A DNA stretch of 64,000 nt from Streptomonospora alba (GTDB lineage: Bacteria; Actinomycetota; Actinomycetes; Streptosporangiales; Streptosporangiaceae), in assembly GCF_000826685.1 (NCBI RefSeq), contig NZ_JROO01000021.1, positions 53,354 through 117,353 of the forward strand, written 5' to 3'. Positions 1-8,876 of the stretch are shown one piece after another. Each line of letters starts with the position of its first letter. Positions within the stretch are counted from its first letter, which is position 1. The position numbers and the translations under genes were made by a program. The notes under the pieces are model-generated. The model did no database searches, was not told where the DNA came from, and was given only the letters and a program-made list of their open reading frames with translations.

Positions 1-683
1 TCCAGTTCGGCGTTGACCTCGATGCGCAGCGCCTGGAAGGTGCGCTTGGCGGGGTTGCCGCCGGTGCGCCGGGTGGCGGCGGGGATCGCGTCGCGGACGA
101 GGTCGGCGAGTGCGCGCGTGGAGTCGAGGGGCTCCGCTTCACGGCGGCGCGCGATGGCCTTGGCGATGCGCCCGGCGAAGCGCTCCTCGCCGTACTCGCG
201 CAGGATGCGGGCCAGCTCGGCGACGGAGTAGGTGTTGACGACGTCGGCGGCGGTGCTGCCCTGGGTGCGGTCCATGCGCATGTCCAAGGGGGCCTCGTGG
301 GAGTAGGCGAAGCCGCGCTGGGACTCGTCGAGCTGTGGCGAGGAGACGCCGAGGTCGAGCAGGACGCCCTGGACCTCGCTCCGGCCGAGGTCGTCCAGGA
401 CGCCGGGGACGTCGTCGTATTCGGCGTGGACCAGCTCGACGCGGTCGCCGAAGGGCGCGAGCCGGCTGCGGCTGCGCTCCAGTGCGGTGGTGTCGCGGTC
501 GACGCCGACGAGGTGCAGGCGGGGGTGGGCCTCCAATAGGGCGGCGGCGTGCCCGCCCAGGCCCAGGGTGCCGTCGACGAGGACGGCTCCGGGCTCGCTC
601 AGGGCCGGTGAGAGCAGGTCGACGATGCGGCCGAGCATGACCGGCGTGTGGCCGGTTCCGGGCTCGTCGCCGATGTCCGCCAT
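1..683 (-). CDS. rsmH: 16S rRNA (cytosine1402-N4)-methyltransferase RsmH, 3' end outside the window
   Basis: RsmH methylates N4 of C1402 in 16S rRNA using S-adenosylmethionine. About 227 N-terminal residues are visible. They begin [19 protein letters not shown] and include DGTLGLGGH (the SAM-binding loop), [24 protein letters not shown] and LDMRMD, all hallmarks of the family, and the frame runs off the window edge at base 1, so roughly the last third is missing. I use the ATG ending at 683; a GTG two codons upstream (689) is better spaced from GAGGAGGGGG and is an equal alternative. It lies downstream of mraZ in the same direction, as in the division/cell-wall cluster, but after an unusually long spacer. 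Confidence 0.95.
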   Translation of the reverse strand, partial: MADIGDEPGTGHTPVMLGRIVDLLSPALSEPGAVLVDGTLGLGGHAAALLEAHPRLHLVGVDRDTTALERSRSRLAPFGDRVELVHAEYDDVPGVLDDLGRSEVQGVLLDLGVSSPQLDESQRGFAYSHEAPLDMRMDRTQGSTAADVVNTYSVAELARILREYGEERFAGRIAKAIARRREAEPLDSTRALADLVRDAIPAATRRTGGNPAKRTFQALRIEVNAEL

Positions 684-689
684 GAGCAC

Positions 690-1117
690 AGTGCCCCCTC
701 CTCACTGACCGCCCGGCTGCCGCAGCGTGCGGCCGATCCACCGCGGCGTCCCCCTGATGCCGCGGCGACCGGGGGCCGTTCCCCTGGCGCCGGTGCCGCC
801 GCGCTCCCCTGCGGCGCACCCGCGTGTGGGCTCGGCCCGCTCACGGTCGGTGCCGTCGTCTCCTGACTGCCGGCCACATGGCCGGTCTCAGCCGTGCTTC
901 CTGTGCTGTGCATGCGGCCCGTGCCGTGTCCGCCGTCCGGACTGGCCTCCAGACGCGCCCGCTGACCGCGCTGAGGCGGTCGCCACCTGGCGCCGGGGAA
1001 GATGCGCCAGCTGACTGCGGGCCGCGCCTGAAGGCCGACGTCCGGACAGGACTTGGTCGGCGTGGCTTGCGGACCGGTGTGCGCGGGTGTCGAAGCCGGC
1101 ACCGCGGTCGCGCGAAG
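690..1117. other. 428-bp spacer between mraZ and rsmH, no gene recognised
   Basis: The open frames here have shadow-like composition (rich in Arg, Pro, Ala and Ser) and no ribosome-binding site, so I see no gene. A short inverted repeat (CCGGCCA, 2-nt centre, TGGCCGG) lies at 870-885; the loop is too small for a good hairpin. In many bacteria mraZ and rsmH are nearly contiguous, so this may hold a separate rsmH promoter, though none is obvious. Confidence 0.4.
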
Positions 1118-1549
1118 TCACAGCACCCCCGGCAACACCTCCTCCGACAGGTCCGCGAATGCCTGCTCCTGTTCGGCTTCGTAGCGAGACCACGCCTCGG
1201 AGTCCCAGATCTCCAGGCGTGTGTTGGCCCCGATGACGACGCAGTCGCGTTCCAGACCGGCGTAGGTGCGCAGACCGGCGGGAATCGTGATGCGCCCCTG
1301 CTTGTCGGGAACCTCGTCGGAGGCGCTGGCGAAGAACACCCGGCTGTAGTCGCGGACCGCCTTGGCGGTGACCGGCGCCGAGCGGAGGGCCTCGGTGATC
1401 CGCTGGAACTCATCCACCGGAAAGACGTAGAGGCAGCGCTCCTGTCCCTTCGTGATCACCAGTCCCCCCGACAGTTCGTCGCGGTACTTCGCCGGAAGGA
1501 ACAGGCGTCCCTTCTCGTCGAGGCGCGGCTCGTGGGTCCCGAGAAACAA
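1118..1549 (-). CDS. mraZ: Transcriptional regulator MraZ
   Basis: MraZ is the SpoVT/AbrB-fold regulator at the head of the division and cell-wall cluster; it binds DNA repeats in its own promoter. The 143-residue product is the normal family length and holds two MraZ domains, with [20 protein letters not shown] near the start and [13 protein letters not shown] in the second half. The start is a TTG at 1549, chosen because GGAGGTGGGCC sits directly before it and the family begins at exactly this FLGTHEPR stretch; the open frame itself continues much further upstream, through the promoter, and those residues are not conserved. It precedes rsmH. Confidence 0.95.
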   Translation of the reverse strand: MFLGTHEPRLDEKGRLFLPAKYRDELSGGLVITKGQERCLYVFPVDEFQRITEALRSAPVTAKAVRDYSRVFFASASDEVPDKQGRITIPAGLRTYAGLERDCVVIGANTRLEIWDSEAWSRYEAEQEQAFADLSEEVLPGVL

Positions 1550-1589
1550 GGCCCACCTCCCAAGCCCCCAAGCAGAGCAGTCTCCTGCT

Positions 1590-1629
1590 CCACGATGCAC
1601 CACTGTACTCCACTCTTCCCCACGGTCAA
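1590..1629 (-). promoter_or_regulatory. mraZ promoter overlapped by four MraZ-type half sites
   Basis: On the minus strand TTGACC (1629-1624) and TACAGT (1607-1602) form a -35/-10 pair with a 16-bp spacer. Four GTGG motifs occur at exact 10-bp intervals (plus-strand CCAC at 1590, 1600, 1610 and 1620). Direct GTGG repeats spaced by one helical turn are the known MraZ operator pattern, so self-repression of the cluster is likely. The promoter lies about 50 bp before the TTG start. Confidence 0.8.
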
Positions 1630-1880
1630 CAGTTTCAATCGCCGTCGCGAGACATAGCGGCACGAGAAAGCGCAGGTCAGCACCGGTGGAGCGGAGTGGG
1701 GTGGCCAGGAGCGGCTGCACCGCCGCCCCACGGCGCACCCGTGCGTCCCCCTTCGCCGGAGCGAGCGTGTGATACAGCACGCACGGCACGGCGCTCCGCG
1801 GTTTTCGGGTTTTGGTTTGCTTTCGCCGACTTTGGCTCTAGCCTCGGTTCCATCGGCTCCGGTCCTCAGAGAGGGGATAC

Positions 1881-2873
1881 GTGTCACTGGGCACGCGTCA
1901 GAACACACAGGGGGACGGGCTCCCCGACGGCGACAGCGGCGTCATCGCCGCGGCGGAGCGGATCCGCGAGGCCGTGGAGTCCGTGATCGAGGGCAAGCCG
2001 GACGTCGTGCGCATCGCGCTTACCGTCCTGCTGGCCGAGGGCCACCTACTCATCGAGGACATCCCGGGCGTGGGCAAGACGATGCTCGCCAAGTCCCTGG
2101 GACGCGCGATCGACTGCTCGGTCCAGCGGGTGCAGTTCACCCCCGACCTGCTGCCGGCCGACATCACCGGCGTCAGCGTCTACCACCAGGACCGGCGCGA
2201 GTTCGAGTTCAACCCCGGCCCGGTCTTCGCCAACATCGTCCTGGGCGACGAGATCAACCGCGCCTCTCCCAAGACCCAGTCGGCGCTGCTGGAATGCATG
2301 GAGGAGATGCAGGTCAGCGTGGACGGTGAGACCCGCCCGCTGGAGCGGCCCTTCATGGTGGTGGCCACGCAGAACCCCGCCGACATGGAGGGCACCTATC
2401 CCCTGCCCGAGGCCCAGCGCGACAGGTTCATGGCCCGCATCGCCGTGGGTTATCCCACCCCCCAGGCCGAACTGGACATGATCGACTCCCACAGCGCGGA
2501 GTCGCCGCTGGACGCGCTGCAGCCCGCGGCCTCCGCGGCGGACGTGCACGCCATGGTCGACCGCGTCAAGGCCATCCACGTCGCCCCCGGCGTGCGGCGC
2601 TACGCCGTCGACCTGGTCACCGCCACGCGCACGTCCCCGGCGCTGCGGCTGGGCGCCTCGCCGCGCGCGACGATCCACCTGGTGCGGGCGGCGCGCGCTT
2701 ACGCCGCACTGGAGGGGCGCCACTACGTGGTGCCCGACGACCTGCAGGCCCTGGCGGTCCCGGTGCTGGCGCACCGGCTGCTGCCCAGCCCCGAAGCCCG
2801 GATGGAGCGGCGTGCGCCCGAGCAGGTCGTCTCCGAGATCGTGGCCCGCCTGCCCATTCCCAATCCGCGCTAA
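1881..2873 (+). CDS. MoxR-family AAA+ ATPase
   Basis: A chaperone-like AAA+ ATPase of the MoxR family, thought to act on partner proteins together with DUF58 or VWA proteins; its substrate here is unknown. Walker A is GVGKTM at residues 63-68, Walker B LGDEINRA at about 121-128 with the DE pair at 123-124, sensor 1 is VATQNP, and the C-terminal lid domain follows. The product is 330 residues, typical of the family. The GTG start at 1881 follows GAGAGGGG. The DUF58 gene begins 18 bp downstream and the transglutaminase gene after it, a common actinobacterial trio that here is divergent from mraZ. Confidence 0.93.
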   Translation: MSLGTRQNTQGDGLPDGDSGVIAAAERIREAVESVIEGKPDVVRIALTVLLAEGHLLIEDIPGVGKTMLAKSLGRAIDCSVQRVQFTPDLLPADITGVSVYHQDRREFEFNPGPVFANIVLGDEINRASPKTQSALLECMEEMQVSVDGETRPLERPFMVVATQNPADMEGTYPLPEAQRDRFMARIAVGYPTPQAELDMIDSHSAESPLDALQPAASAADVHAMVDRVKAIHVAPGVRRYAVDLVTATRTSPALRLGASPRATIHLVRAARAYAALEGRHYVVPDDLQALAVPVLAHRLLPSPEARMERRAPEQVVSEIVARLPIPNPR

Positions 2874-2891
2874 GCCCCCGGGGAGCCACGC

Positions 2892-4121
2892 GTGAGTCTG
2901 CTGCCGGCCTTCACCGTCCGCGGCTGGGGACTGCTCAGCGGCGGGGCGGCGCTGATCGTCAGCGGCCTGGTCATCGGCGAGCACGACCTGGTGGGGTTCG
3001 GGGTCCTGGTGTTCGCGCTACCGCTGCTGGCCGCCCTGACGCTGTCCGGTGCGCCTGGGCGCGTCGTGCACAGCCGGGCGCTTCAGCCCTCGCGCGCCAC
3101 GGCGGGCACCGACACCCGCGTGCTGATCCGGGTCGCCAACGCCTCCACGACGCTGCCGGTGAGCGGCCTGCGCGTGCAGGACGGGCTGCCCTTCCAACTG
3201 GGCCAGGCGCCCGGGTTCAACGTGGGCTTCCTGGGGCCGCGCGCCGTGCGCGATCTGACCTACCGGGTGCGGCCCCAGGTGCGCGGCTCCTACCCCGTGG
3301 GGCCGCTGGCGGTGTCCTTCGCCGATCCCTTGAACTGCCTGCGGCGCCGACGCTCGATCGGCGGACCGGCGACGCTGCTGGTCACCCCGCCGGTGGTCCC
3401 GCTGGCGCCCGTGCCGGTGCCCGGCGGCACCGCCGAGGACGGCGACAGCTCGGCGCGGACGCCGGCGGGAGGCACCGAGAACGACCCGGTGCCGCGCGGC
3501 TACCGGCACGGCGACGACATGCGGCGGGTGCACTGGCGCAGCACGGCCCGCCACGGCGAGCTTATGGTGCGCCGTGAGGAGCACCGGCTCAGCGACCGCA
3601 GCGCCGTCCTGGCCGACCTGCGCTCGCGCGCCCACGCCGGAGCCGGTCCGGAGTCCTCGCAGGAGGTCGCGGTCAGCGCCGCTGCCTCGGTGGCCCTGCA
3701 CCTCATCGGGCGCGGACACGAGCTGCGGGTGCGCACCGACAGCGACGAGGTGCCCGCCGCCAGCGGGCCCGACGTCCTCGACGCCCTCGCGGTGGCCTCC
3801 GCCTCCGACTCCGCGAGCCTGGCCGGTGCCGCCGAGGCGGTCGGCGACGCCCACATCAGCGGACAGGGTCTGCTCGTTGCGGTACTGGGCGCGCTCACCG
3901 CCGCCGACCTCGACGCGCTCGCCCCCCTGCCCGGCGGCCGCCACACCTGCGTGGCGCTGCTGTGCAGCCGTGCCGCCTGGCCCGGACACGACGCCGTGCT
4001 CCGCTCGTCGGCCGCCCTGCGCGAGGCGGGCTGGCTGGTCGCCGAGATCGACTCGGTGGCGGACCTGGCCCACGCCTGGAGCGCTGCGGTGCTCGGACAC
4101 TCCGGCGCGGCCGTCCGGTGA
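2892..4121 (+). CDS. DUF58 domain membrane protein
   Basis: A DUF58 protein, the usual partner of MoxR ATPases; DUF58 has a VWA-like fold and no established reaction. The N-terminus has two adjacent hydrophobic segments (about residues 10-52), consistent with membrane anchoring. The diagnostic DUF58 motif is YRHGDDMRRVHWRSTARHGE at about residues 203-222, followed by a C-terminal VWA-like half rich in Ala and Ser. The 409-residue length is normal. It starts with GTG 18 bp after the moxR stop and is surely cotranscribed with it. Confidence 0.9.
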   Translation: MSLLPAFTVRGWGLLSGGAALIVSGLVIGEHDLVGFGVLVFALPLLAALTLSGAPGRVVHSRALQPSRATAGTDTRVLIRVANASTTLPVSGLRVQDGLPFQLGQAPGFNVGFLGPRAVRDLTYRVRPQVRGSYPVGPLAVSFADPLNCLRRRRSIGGPATLLVTPPVVPLAPVPVPGGTAEDGDSSARTPAGGTENDPVPRGYRHGDDMRRVHWRSTARHGELMVRREEHRLSDRSAVLADLRSRAHAGAGPESSQEVAVSAAASVALHLIGRGHELRVRTDSDEVPAASGPDVLDALAVASASDSASLAGAAEAVGDAHISGQGLLVAVLGALTAADLDALAPLPGGRHTCVALLCSRAAWPGHDAVLRSSAALREAGWLVAEIDSVADLAHAWSAAVLGHSGAAVR

Positions 4122-4135
4122 GAGGAGCCCGCCCG

Positions 4136-4237
4136 ATGCGTCCTACCGGTCCACGGCCCGCGTCCCCCCGCACCGCGCTCGTCCGGAGCCGCTCCGACCA
4201 GCCCCCTTCGTCCCCCGTCCACCGCGTCCTTCGGTAA
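4136..4237 (+). CDS. Possible 33-residue small ORF between the DUF58 and transglutaminase genes
   Basis: An ATG at 4136 follows GAGAGGAG by about 8 bases, and the frame ends with TAA at 4237, inside the AAGGAGG that precedes the next gene. The product begins MRPTGPRPASPRTALVRSRS: basic, Pro/Ser/Arg-rich, without a recognisable domain. The good ribosome-binding site and the stop placed on the next Shine-Dalgarno sequence would suit translational coupling, but the composition looks like ordinary GC-rich noise. I cannot assign a function. Confidence 0.25.
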   Translation: MRPTGPRPASPRTALVRSRSDQPPSSPVHRVLR

Positions 4238-4295
4238 GGAGGAACGGCGCACGCCCCCGACTCCCTTCGCCCGGCTCGGGGGCCGCCGGTACACG

Positions 4296-6647
4296 ATGCT
4301 CGCAAAGGCCGCCCTCACCCTGGCGACCGCCGCAGCACTGCTGCTCGCGCTGCCCGCGCTGGCGCCGCTGATCGCCGGCGACTCCTGGTGGGGCCCCGCC
4401 GCCGCCGTGGTCGCCGCCTGCGCGGCGGCCGGCCTGGGGCTGCGCGCGGCACGCGTGCCGGTGGCCGTCGTCCCCCTCCTGCAGGCCGCAGTGGTGCTGT
4501 GCGTGCTGATCGGCGCGTTCGTCCCCTACGCCGCACCGCTGGGGTTCGTGCCCACCTCTGATTCACTGAGCGATCTGGTCGCGGTGTTCACCGAGGGGCG
4601 CGCCCAGATCGGAACCGAGACCACGCCCATCCCGGCGACGCCCGCCCTGGCACTGGTGGTCGCGGCCGCGATGGGCCTGCTGGCGATCGTCTCCGACTTC
4701 CTGGGGGTGACCGCCCGGGCGGCCGCGATGACGGCGCTGCCCTTGGCGGGGCTGCTGCTGGTCCCGCTGCTGGTGGACGACCAGGGCCTGTCCCCCTTCG
4801 CCTTCGCCGGGGCCGCGGCGGGCTACGTGGTACTGCTGGCGGTGGACGGCTGGGTACGCGACGCCGGCTGGGGTGTGCCCGTGCGGGCCGCCCACGACAC
4901 GGCGGCGCCGGTGCTGGGCGGCGTGCAGCACATCGCCGCCACGGCGGGCGTGGCCGCGGTGGCGGTGGCTCTGGCGCTGGTGGTCCCGCTGGCGGTCCCG
5001 GGACTGTCCTCCAACTCCCTGTACGCGCTGGCCGACGGCAGCAGGCTGGGCGGTGAGACCGTCACCACCACCCACCCGCTGGTCAGCCTGCGCAGGGACC
5101 TGTCCTCGACGTCCGATCGGCCGGTGCTGACCTACAGCACCGACTCCGAGAACCCCGACTACCTGCGCATGTACTCGTTGGACGCCTTCGACGGCCAGAA
5201 CTGGACCATGTCGCGGCTGCGCGCTGAGGGCGACGGCGACCTCGACGACGAGGTGCTGCCGTCTCCGCCGGGTCAGACCTACATCGCAAGCGAGCGCACC
5301 ACCACCGAGATCACGCTGGCCGACCGCTTCGAGACCGACTTCCTGCCCATGCCCTACCCGCCGCGCGAGCTGTCGGCCTCCGGCGAGTGGTACGCCGATC
5401 CCGACACGCTGATGGTCTTCACCACCGGTGCCCCGGCCCGCGGCGACGACTACGAGGTCACCAGCCTGGTCAACGAGCCCGACCTCGATGCGCTGGCCGC
5501 CGACATGGAGCCCGGCGGCGAGTTGGACGAGCGCTACCTGGAGGTGCCCGGAAGCGTCGACGAGCGCACCGCGGAGTTGGCCGCGTCGATCACCTCCGAG
5601 GCCGATACCGCCCACGACAAGGCGGTGGCGCTGCAGGAGTGGTTCACCCGCCGCGGCGGGTTCTCCTACGACCTGACCCCGCCCTCCGTCCCGGCCGGCG
5701 AGGATCCGCTGTCCTACTTCCTGTTCGACAACCGGGTGGGCTACTGCGAGCAGTTCGCCGGCGCGATGGCGCTGCTGGCCCGCCAGGCGGGCATCCCCGC
5801 ACGAGTGGCCATCGGCTACACCTCGGGCGCCGGCGCCGGCGAGGGGACCTGGGAGGTCACCGAGTCCGACGCCCACGCCTGGCCGGAGCTGTACTTCCAG
5901 GGCGCCGGGTGGCTGCGGTTCGAGCCGACCCCCGCCTCTCCCGGCGGCCAGGGCACGGCCACGGTGCCCGACTACGCCGAGGGCATGCCGTCGGCGCCGC
6001 AGGGCGGGCAGGCCCAGGGACCGCAGAACCCGCAGGGTGACAGCGGCACGGGCCCTTCGGCCGAGCCCGAGGCTCCCCAGGACCAGACGGAGTCCGAGGA
6101 CCCCGCCGCGACCGAGGAGGAGGGCCGGGACGGTCTGGCCGGCGGGCCGGACGACGGCCGCGGACTGGGCTGGTGGGCGGCGCTGGTGCTGCCTGCGGTG
6201 CTGGTGGCAGCGGTGCTGCCCGCGTTCGCCCGGTTCCTCGTTCGGCGCGCGCGATGGGTGCGTGCGGGCTCGGCGACCCAGCGCGCCCGCGCCGCCTGGC
6301 GGGAGCTGCGCGACGACAGCCGCGATCTGGGCCTGGCTTGGGGCGCGGCCGAGTCGCCGCGGGCGGTCGCCCAGCGGCTCAGCGACGATCTCGGTCTGGA
6401 GGAGCAGGCCCGCGCCGCGGTGTGGCGCCTGGCGATGGGCGAGGAGAGCGCGCGCTACGCACCCGAGTTCGCCCAGGAGGGGACGCCCTCCGACGACAGC
6501 CGGCGGGTGCGCGCGGCGCTGCGGGCGGCCTGCGGGCGCGCGGCCGCGCTGCGGGCGGTCGTGCTGCCCCGGTCGTTGCTGCCGGCGCCCCCGGCGCCCG
6601 TAGCCGCCCCCTCTTCGACGGCCGCCCCCGGAACCGCTGCGGGATAG
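4296..6647 (+). CDS. Transglutaminase-like membrane protein (TgpA-type, DUF3488/DUF4129)
   Basis: A multi-pass membrane protein with an extracytoplasmic transglutaminase-like domain. It has about six N-terminal hydrophobic helices (residues 1-235), then a soluble region with the catalytic core: Cys in VGYCEQFAGAMALLARQAG, His in TESDAHAWPELYF, and FEPTP where many family members have FDPTP. A Pro/Gln/Glu-rich linker, one further helix and a cytoplasmic tail follow. It closes the moxR-DUF58 operon. The start is uncertain: ATG 4296 has no good ribosome-binding site, while AAGGAGG at 4235-4241 stands 8 bases before an in-frame ACG, so translation may begin about 14 codons earlier. Substrate unknown. 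Confidence 0.88.
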   Translation: MLAKAALTLATAAALLLALPALAPLIAGDSWWGPAAAVVAACAAAGLGLRAARVPVAVVPLLQAAVVLCVLIGAFVPYAAPLGFVPTSDSLSDLVAVFTEGRAQIGTETTPIPATPALALVVAAAMGLLAIVSDFLGVTARAAAMTALPLAGLLLVPLLVDDQGLSPFAFAGAAAGYVVLLAVDGWVRDAGWGVPVRAAHDTAAPVLGGVQHIAATAGVAAVAVALALVVPLAVPGLSSNSLYALADGSRLGGETVTTTHPLVSLRRDLSSTSDRPVLTYSTDSENPDYLRMYSLDAFDGQNWTMSRLRAEGDGDLDDEVLPSPPGQTYIASERTTTEITLADRFETDFLPMPYPPRELSASGEWYADPDTLMVFTTGAPARGDDYEVTSLVNEPDLDALAADMEPGGELDERYLEVPGSVDERTAELAASITSEADTAHDKAVALQEWFTRRGGFSYDLTPPSVPAGEDPLSYFLFDNRVGYCEQFAGAMALLARQAGIPARVAIGYTSGAGAGEGTWEVTESDAHAWPELYFQGAGWLRFEPTPASPGGQGTATVPDYAEGMPSAPQGGQAQGPQNPQGDSGTGPSAEPEAPQDQTESEDPAATEEEGRDGLAGGPDDGRGLGWWAALVLPAVLVAAVLPAFARFLVRRARWVRAGSATQRARAAWRELRDDSRDLGLAWGAAESPRAVAQRLSDDLGLEEQARAAVWRLAMGEESARYAPEFAQEGTPSDDSRRVRAALRAACGRAAALRAVVLPRSLLPAPPAPVAAPSSTAAPGTAAG

Positions 6648-6768
6648 GCCCGTGGGAGCCCCTCCCCTGGCCCACCGCACCCACGGGGGTGGGACGGAGA
6701 CCGCCCCACCCCCGACGTTTCCGGCGGGGTCCTCGCGTTCGGGGCCGCTCCTCGGGCCGCGCACACGA

Positions 6769-6806
6769 GAACGCGCCCTCCGGAGGGGGCTCCGTCGGGC
6801 GCGTTC
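6769..6806. terminator. Bidirectional hairpin terminator between convergent operons
   Basis: GAACGCGCCC (6769-6778) pairs perfectly with GGGCGCGTTC (6797-6806), and the 18-base loop contains a further CGGAG/CTCCG stem. It lies between the ends of the converging transglutaminase and DUF3040 genes, so it can serve both. It is followed by CAAACG rather than a clear U tract. Confidence 0.7.
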
Positions 6807-6855
6807 CAAACGAACTCGGGTGTGGCCGGGCGCCGACCGCGGTGCGGGGGCGGTC

Positions 6856-7260
6856 TTACCTCTCGTCGCCCTCCTGGCGACGGCGCCACCGCTCCTCGAA
6901 GCGGTTCATCATTCCCGGGCGCTGCTGGCGCCGGCGCTGCTTCGGTTCGGCGTCGTTGGCCTGCGGCTGGGCCGCCGCCTCACCGCCGCCGGCGACGCGC
7001 CGCCAGGCGTTGAGTCCCCACAGCAGGCACGCCAGCATGACGATGAAGCCGATGACACCGACGATGACCTGCTGGAGGATCGCACCGCCCATAAGGAGCG
7101 AGATCCCGACGACGAACCCGATCGACGCCTGGACGATCGACCGCTTGTAGTGCACAGCGGGGTTCGTCTGGCGCACCGTGTTGGCGAACTTCGGATCCTC
7201 GTTGTACAGCGCCTGCTCGATCTGGTCGAGCATACGCTGCTCGTGTTCAGAGAGCGGCAC
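6856..7260 (-). CDS. DUF3040 small membrane protein
   Basis: A 134-residue member of the actinobacterial DUF3040 family, of unknown function. The conserved N-terminus PLSEHEQRMLDQIEQALYNE is followed by two hydrophobic segments (about residues 40-60 and 62-82) and a charged, Arg/Gln-rich C-terminal tail. The start is the GTG at 7260, which puts GGGAGG four bases upstream and begins at the conserved PLSEHEQ; the frame extends a further 16 codons upstream without conservation. It lies between dinB and the moxR operon, as in many relatives. It may be transcribed from its own promoter in the 283-bp gap after dinB, where I could not define one. Confidence 0.9.
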   Translation of the reverse strand: MPLSEHEQRMLDQIEQALYNEDPKFANTVRQTNPAVHYKRSIVQASIGFVVGISLLMGGAILQQVIVGVIGFIVMLACLLWGLNAWRRVAGGGEAAAQPQANDAEPKQRRRQQRPGMMNRFEERWRRRQEGDER

Positions 7261-7543
7261 GGCGCCTCCCAATGACAGTCCCCGAGTAGGGTGAGGTGTG
7301 CTGACCAACAGGTCGTTGTTCAGTGGTATGCCCAGAATAAGGTGCCTTAGCGCCTACTGAAAAGAAAAGATGAGCGTGTAGCTGACCCACATGGGCCACT
7401 TTACCCTCACCGTCGAACCGCAACACCGCTGCGCTCGCCCTCCTACTGTCCCCTGCATTGCCCTGGCAAGCCGCCGGCCGGCGCCCGCCGGTCGAAGGCC
7501 TCCCACTCCCTCTAACGGGTCCGCTCCCCCGAAAGTTGCAGTA

Positions 7544-8818
7544 CTATACGTCATTCTCATCACGCTTGGCCAAGGCCGCCGGCCGGATGGCCCCGGTGCC
7601 GAAGCGCCGCGTGACGGCGTCCATCGCCTGCTCGGCTTCGCGCCAGCCGGTTTCGGGCTCGTCCAGGCTGAGCTGGCGGTGGGACTCGGAGACCGGCGCC
7701 AGCCCTTCCACGCGCACCCCCACCAGCCGCAGCCGTACCCGCTCCAGTCCCGCTGCGTCGTACAGCTCCCGAGCGGCGGCGTTGATCTCGTGGGCGACGT
7801 CGGTGGACTCGGGCAGCGTGCGCGAACGGGTGATGGTGGTGAAATCGGCCCGGCGCAGCTTCACCACGACGGTCCGTCCCACATGGCCGCCGGCGCGCAT
7901 CTTCCGCGCGACCTTCTCCGACAGCCGCAGCAGCTCCCTGTGGATCATCGCGGGGTCGTCGACGTCGCGGGGGAAGGTCTCCTCGGCCCCGATGCTCTTG
8001 TCGGGCGAGGAGGGGACGACAGCGCGGTCGTCGCGGCCCTGGGACAAGGCGGCCAGGCGGTCGCCCAGGGCCGTCCCGAACTCGCCGCGCAGCGTGGCCG
8101 CCGAGACGCGCGCCACGTCGCCGACCGTGCGCAGGCCCAGCCGGGTCAGCGTCTGCTCGGTCTTGTCGCCCACCCCCGACAGCGCGCCCACCGGCAGCGG
8201 GTGCAGGAACGCGGTGACCTGCTCGGGGGGTACCACCAGCAGGCCGTCGGGCTTGCATCGGGTCGAGGCGAGCTTGGCGACCAGCTTGCTGGGCGCCGCA
8301 CCCACCGAGCAGGTCAGGCTCTGCTCCTCGTGTACCCGGTGCCGGATCAGCTCGGCGATGCGCACCGGGTCGCCCAAGCGGCGGCGTGCGCCGGAGACGT
8401 CCAGGTAGGCCTCGTCCAGCGAGACGGGCTCGACCTCGGGAGACACCGAAAGCAGGATGTCCATGACGGCCTCGGAGACCCGCTTGTAGTGGGCGCCGTC
8501 GGGCGGGAAGACGACCGCGTCGGGGCACAGCCGCAGCGCGCGCACCATCGGCATGGCCGAATGGACGCCGTAGGAGCGGGCGATGTAGTCGGCCGAGGAG
8601 ACCACGCCCCGCGGTCCGGTCCCACCGACGATGATGGGCATGTCGCGGGTCTCGGGGTGCTCCAGCCGCTCGACGCCGGCGAAGAAGGCGTCCATGTCGA
8701 TGTGCAGGACCGTGCATTCGGCGGCGGCCTCGCAGCCGCCCTGCGGCAGCGGTTCGACGCCGCCGGGCCCGACGATCCCCCGCAGCGCCTGCCCGCGCTC
8801 AAGCTGGCGTCGGCTCAT
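7544..8818 (-). CDS. dinB: DNA polymerase IV (Y-family, translesion)
   Basis: An error-prone Y-family polymerase that copies past damaged bases. The palm metal ligands are visible in HIDMDAFF (Asp41, Asp43) and SLDEAYLDV (Asp135, Glu136), the fingers in SSADYIARSYGVHSAMP, and the HhH thumb region in GVGDKTEQTLTRLGLRTVGD. The little-finger domain follows, then QLSLDE at 382-387, which resembles a sliding-clamp-binding peptide. The 424 residues include about 34 extra at the N-terminus; a start nearer ECTVLHIDMD is possible. It lies downstream of the methyltransferase gene in the same direction. Confidence 0.95.
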   Translation of the reverse strand: MSRRQLERGQALRGIVGPGGVEPLPQGGCEAAAECTVLHIDMDAFFAGVERLEHPETRDMPIIVGGTGPRGVVSSADYIARSYGVHSAMPMVRALRLCPDAVVFPPDGAHYKRVSEAVMDILLSVSPEVEPVSLDEAYLDVSGARRRLGDPVRIAELIRHRVHEEQSLTCSVGAAPSKLVAKLASTRCKPDGLLVVPPEQVTAFLHPLPVGALSGVGDKTEQTLTRLGLRTVGDVARVSAATLRGEFGTALGDRLAALSQGRDDRAVVPSSPDKSIGAEETFPRDVDDPAMIHRELLRLSEKVARKMRAGGHVGRTVVVKLRRADFTTITRSRTLPESTDVAHEINAAARELYDAAGLERVRLRLVGVRVEGLAPVSESHRQLSLDEPETGWREAEQAMDAVTRRFGTGAIRPAALAKRDENDV

Positions 8819-8876
8819 GCCACCAGTGTGCCGCCGGCGTCCGCTACAGCGCCACCCCGCCCCTGGTCAGCGGGCT

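Noticed and set aside
870..885. CCGGCCA/TGGCCGG inverted repeat in the mraZ-rsmH gap as a terminator
   Set aside because: The two-base centre cannot form a normal loop and no U run follows; GC-rich genomes give such dyads by chance.
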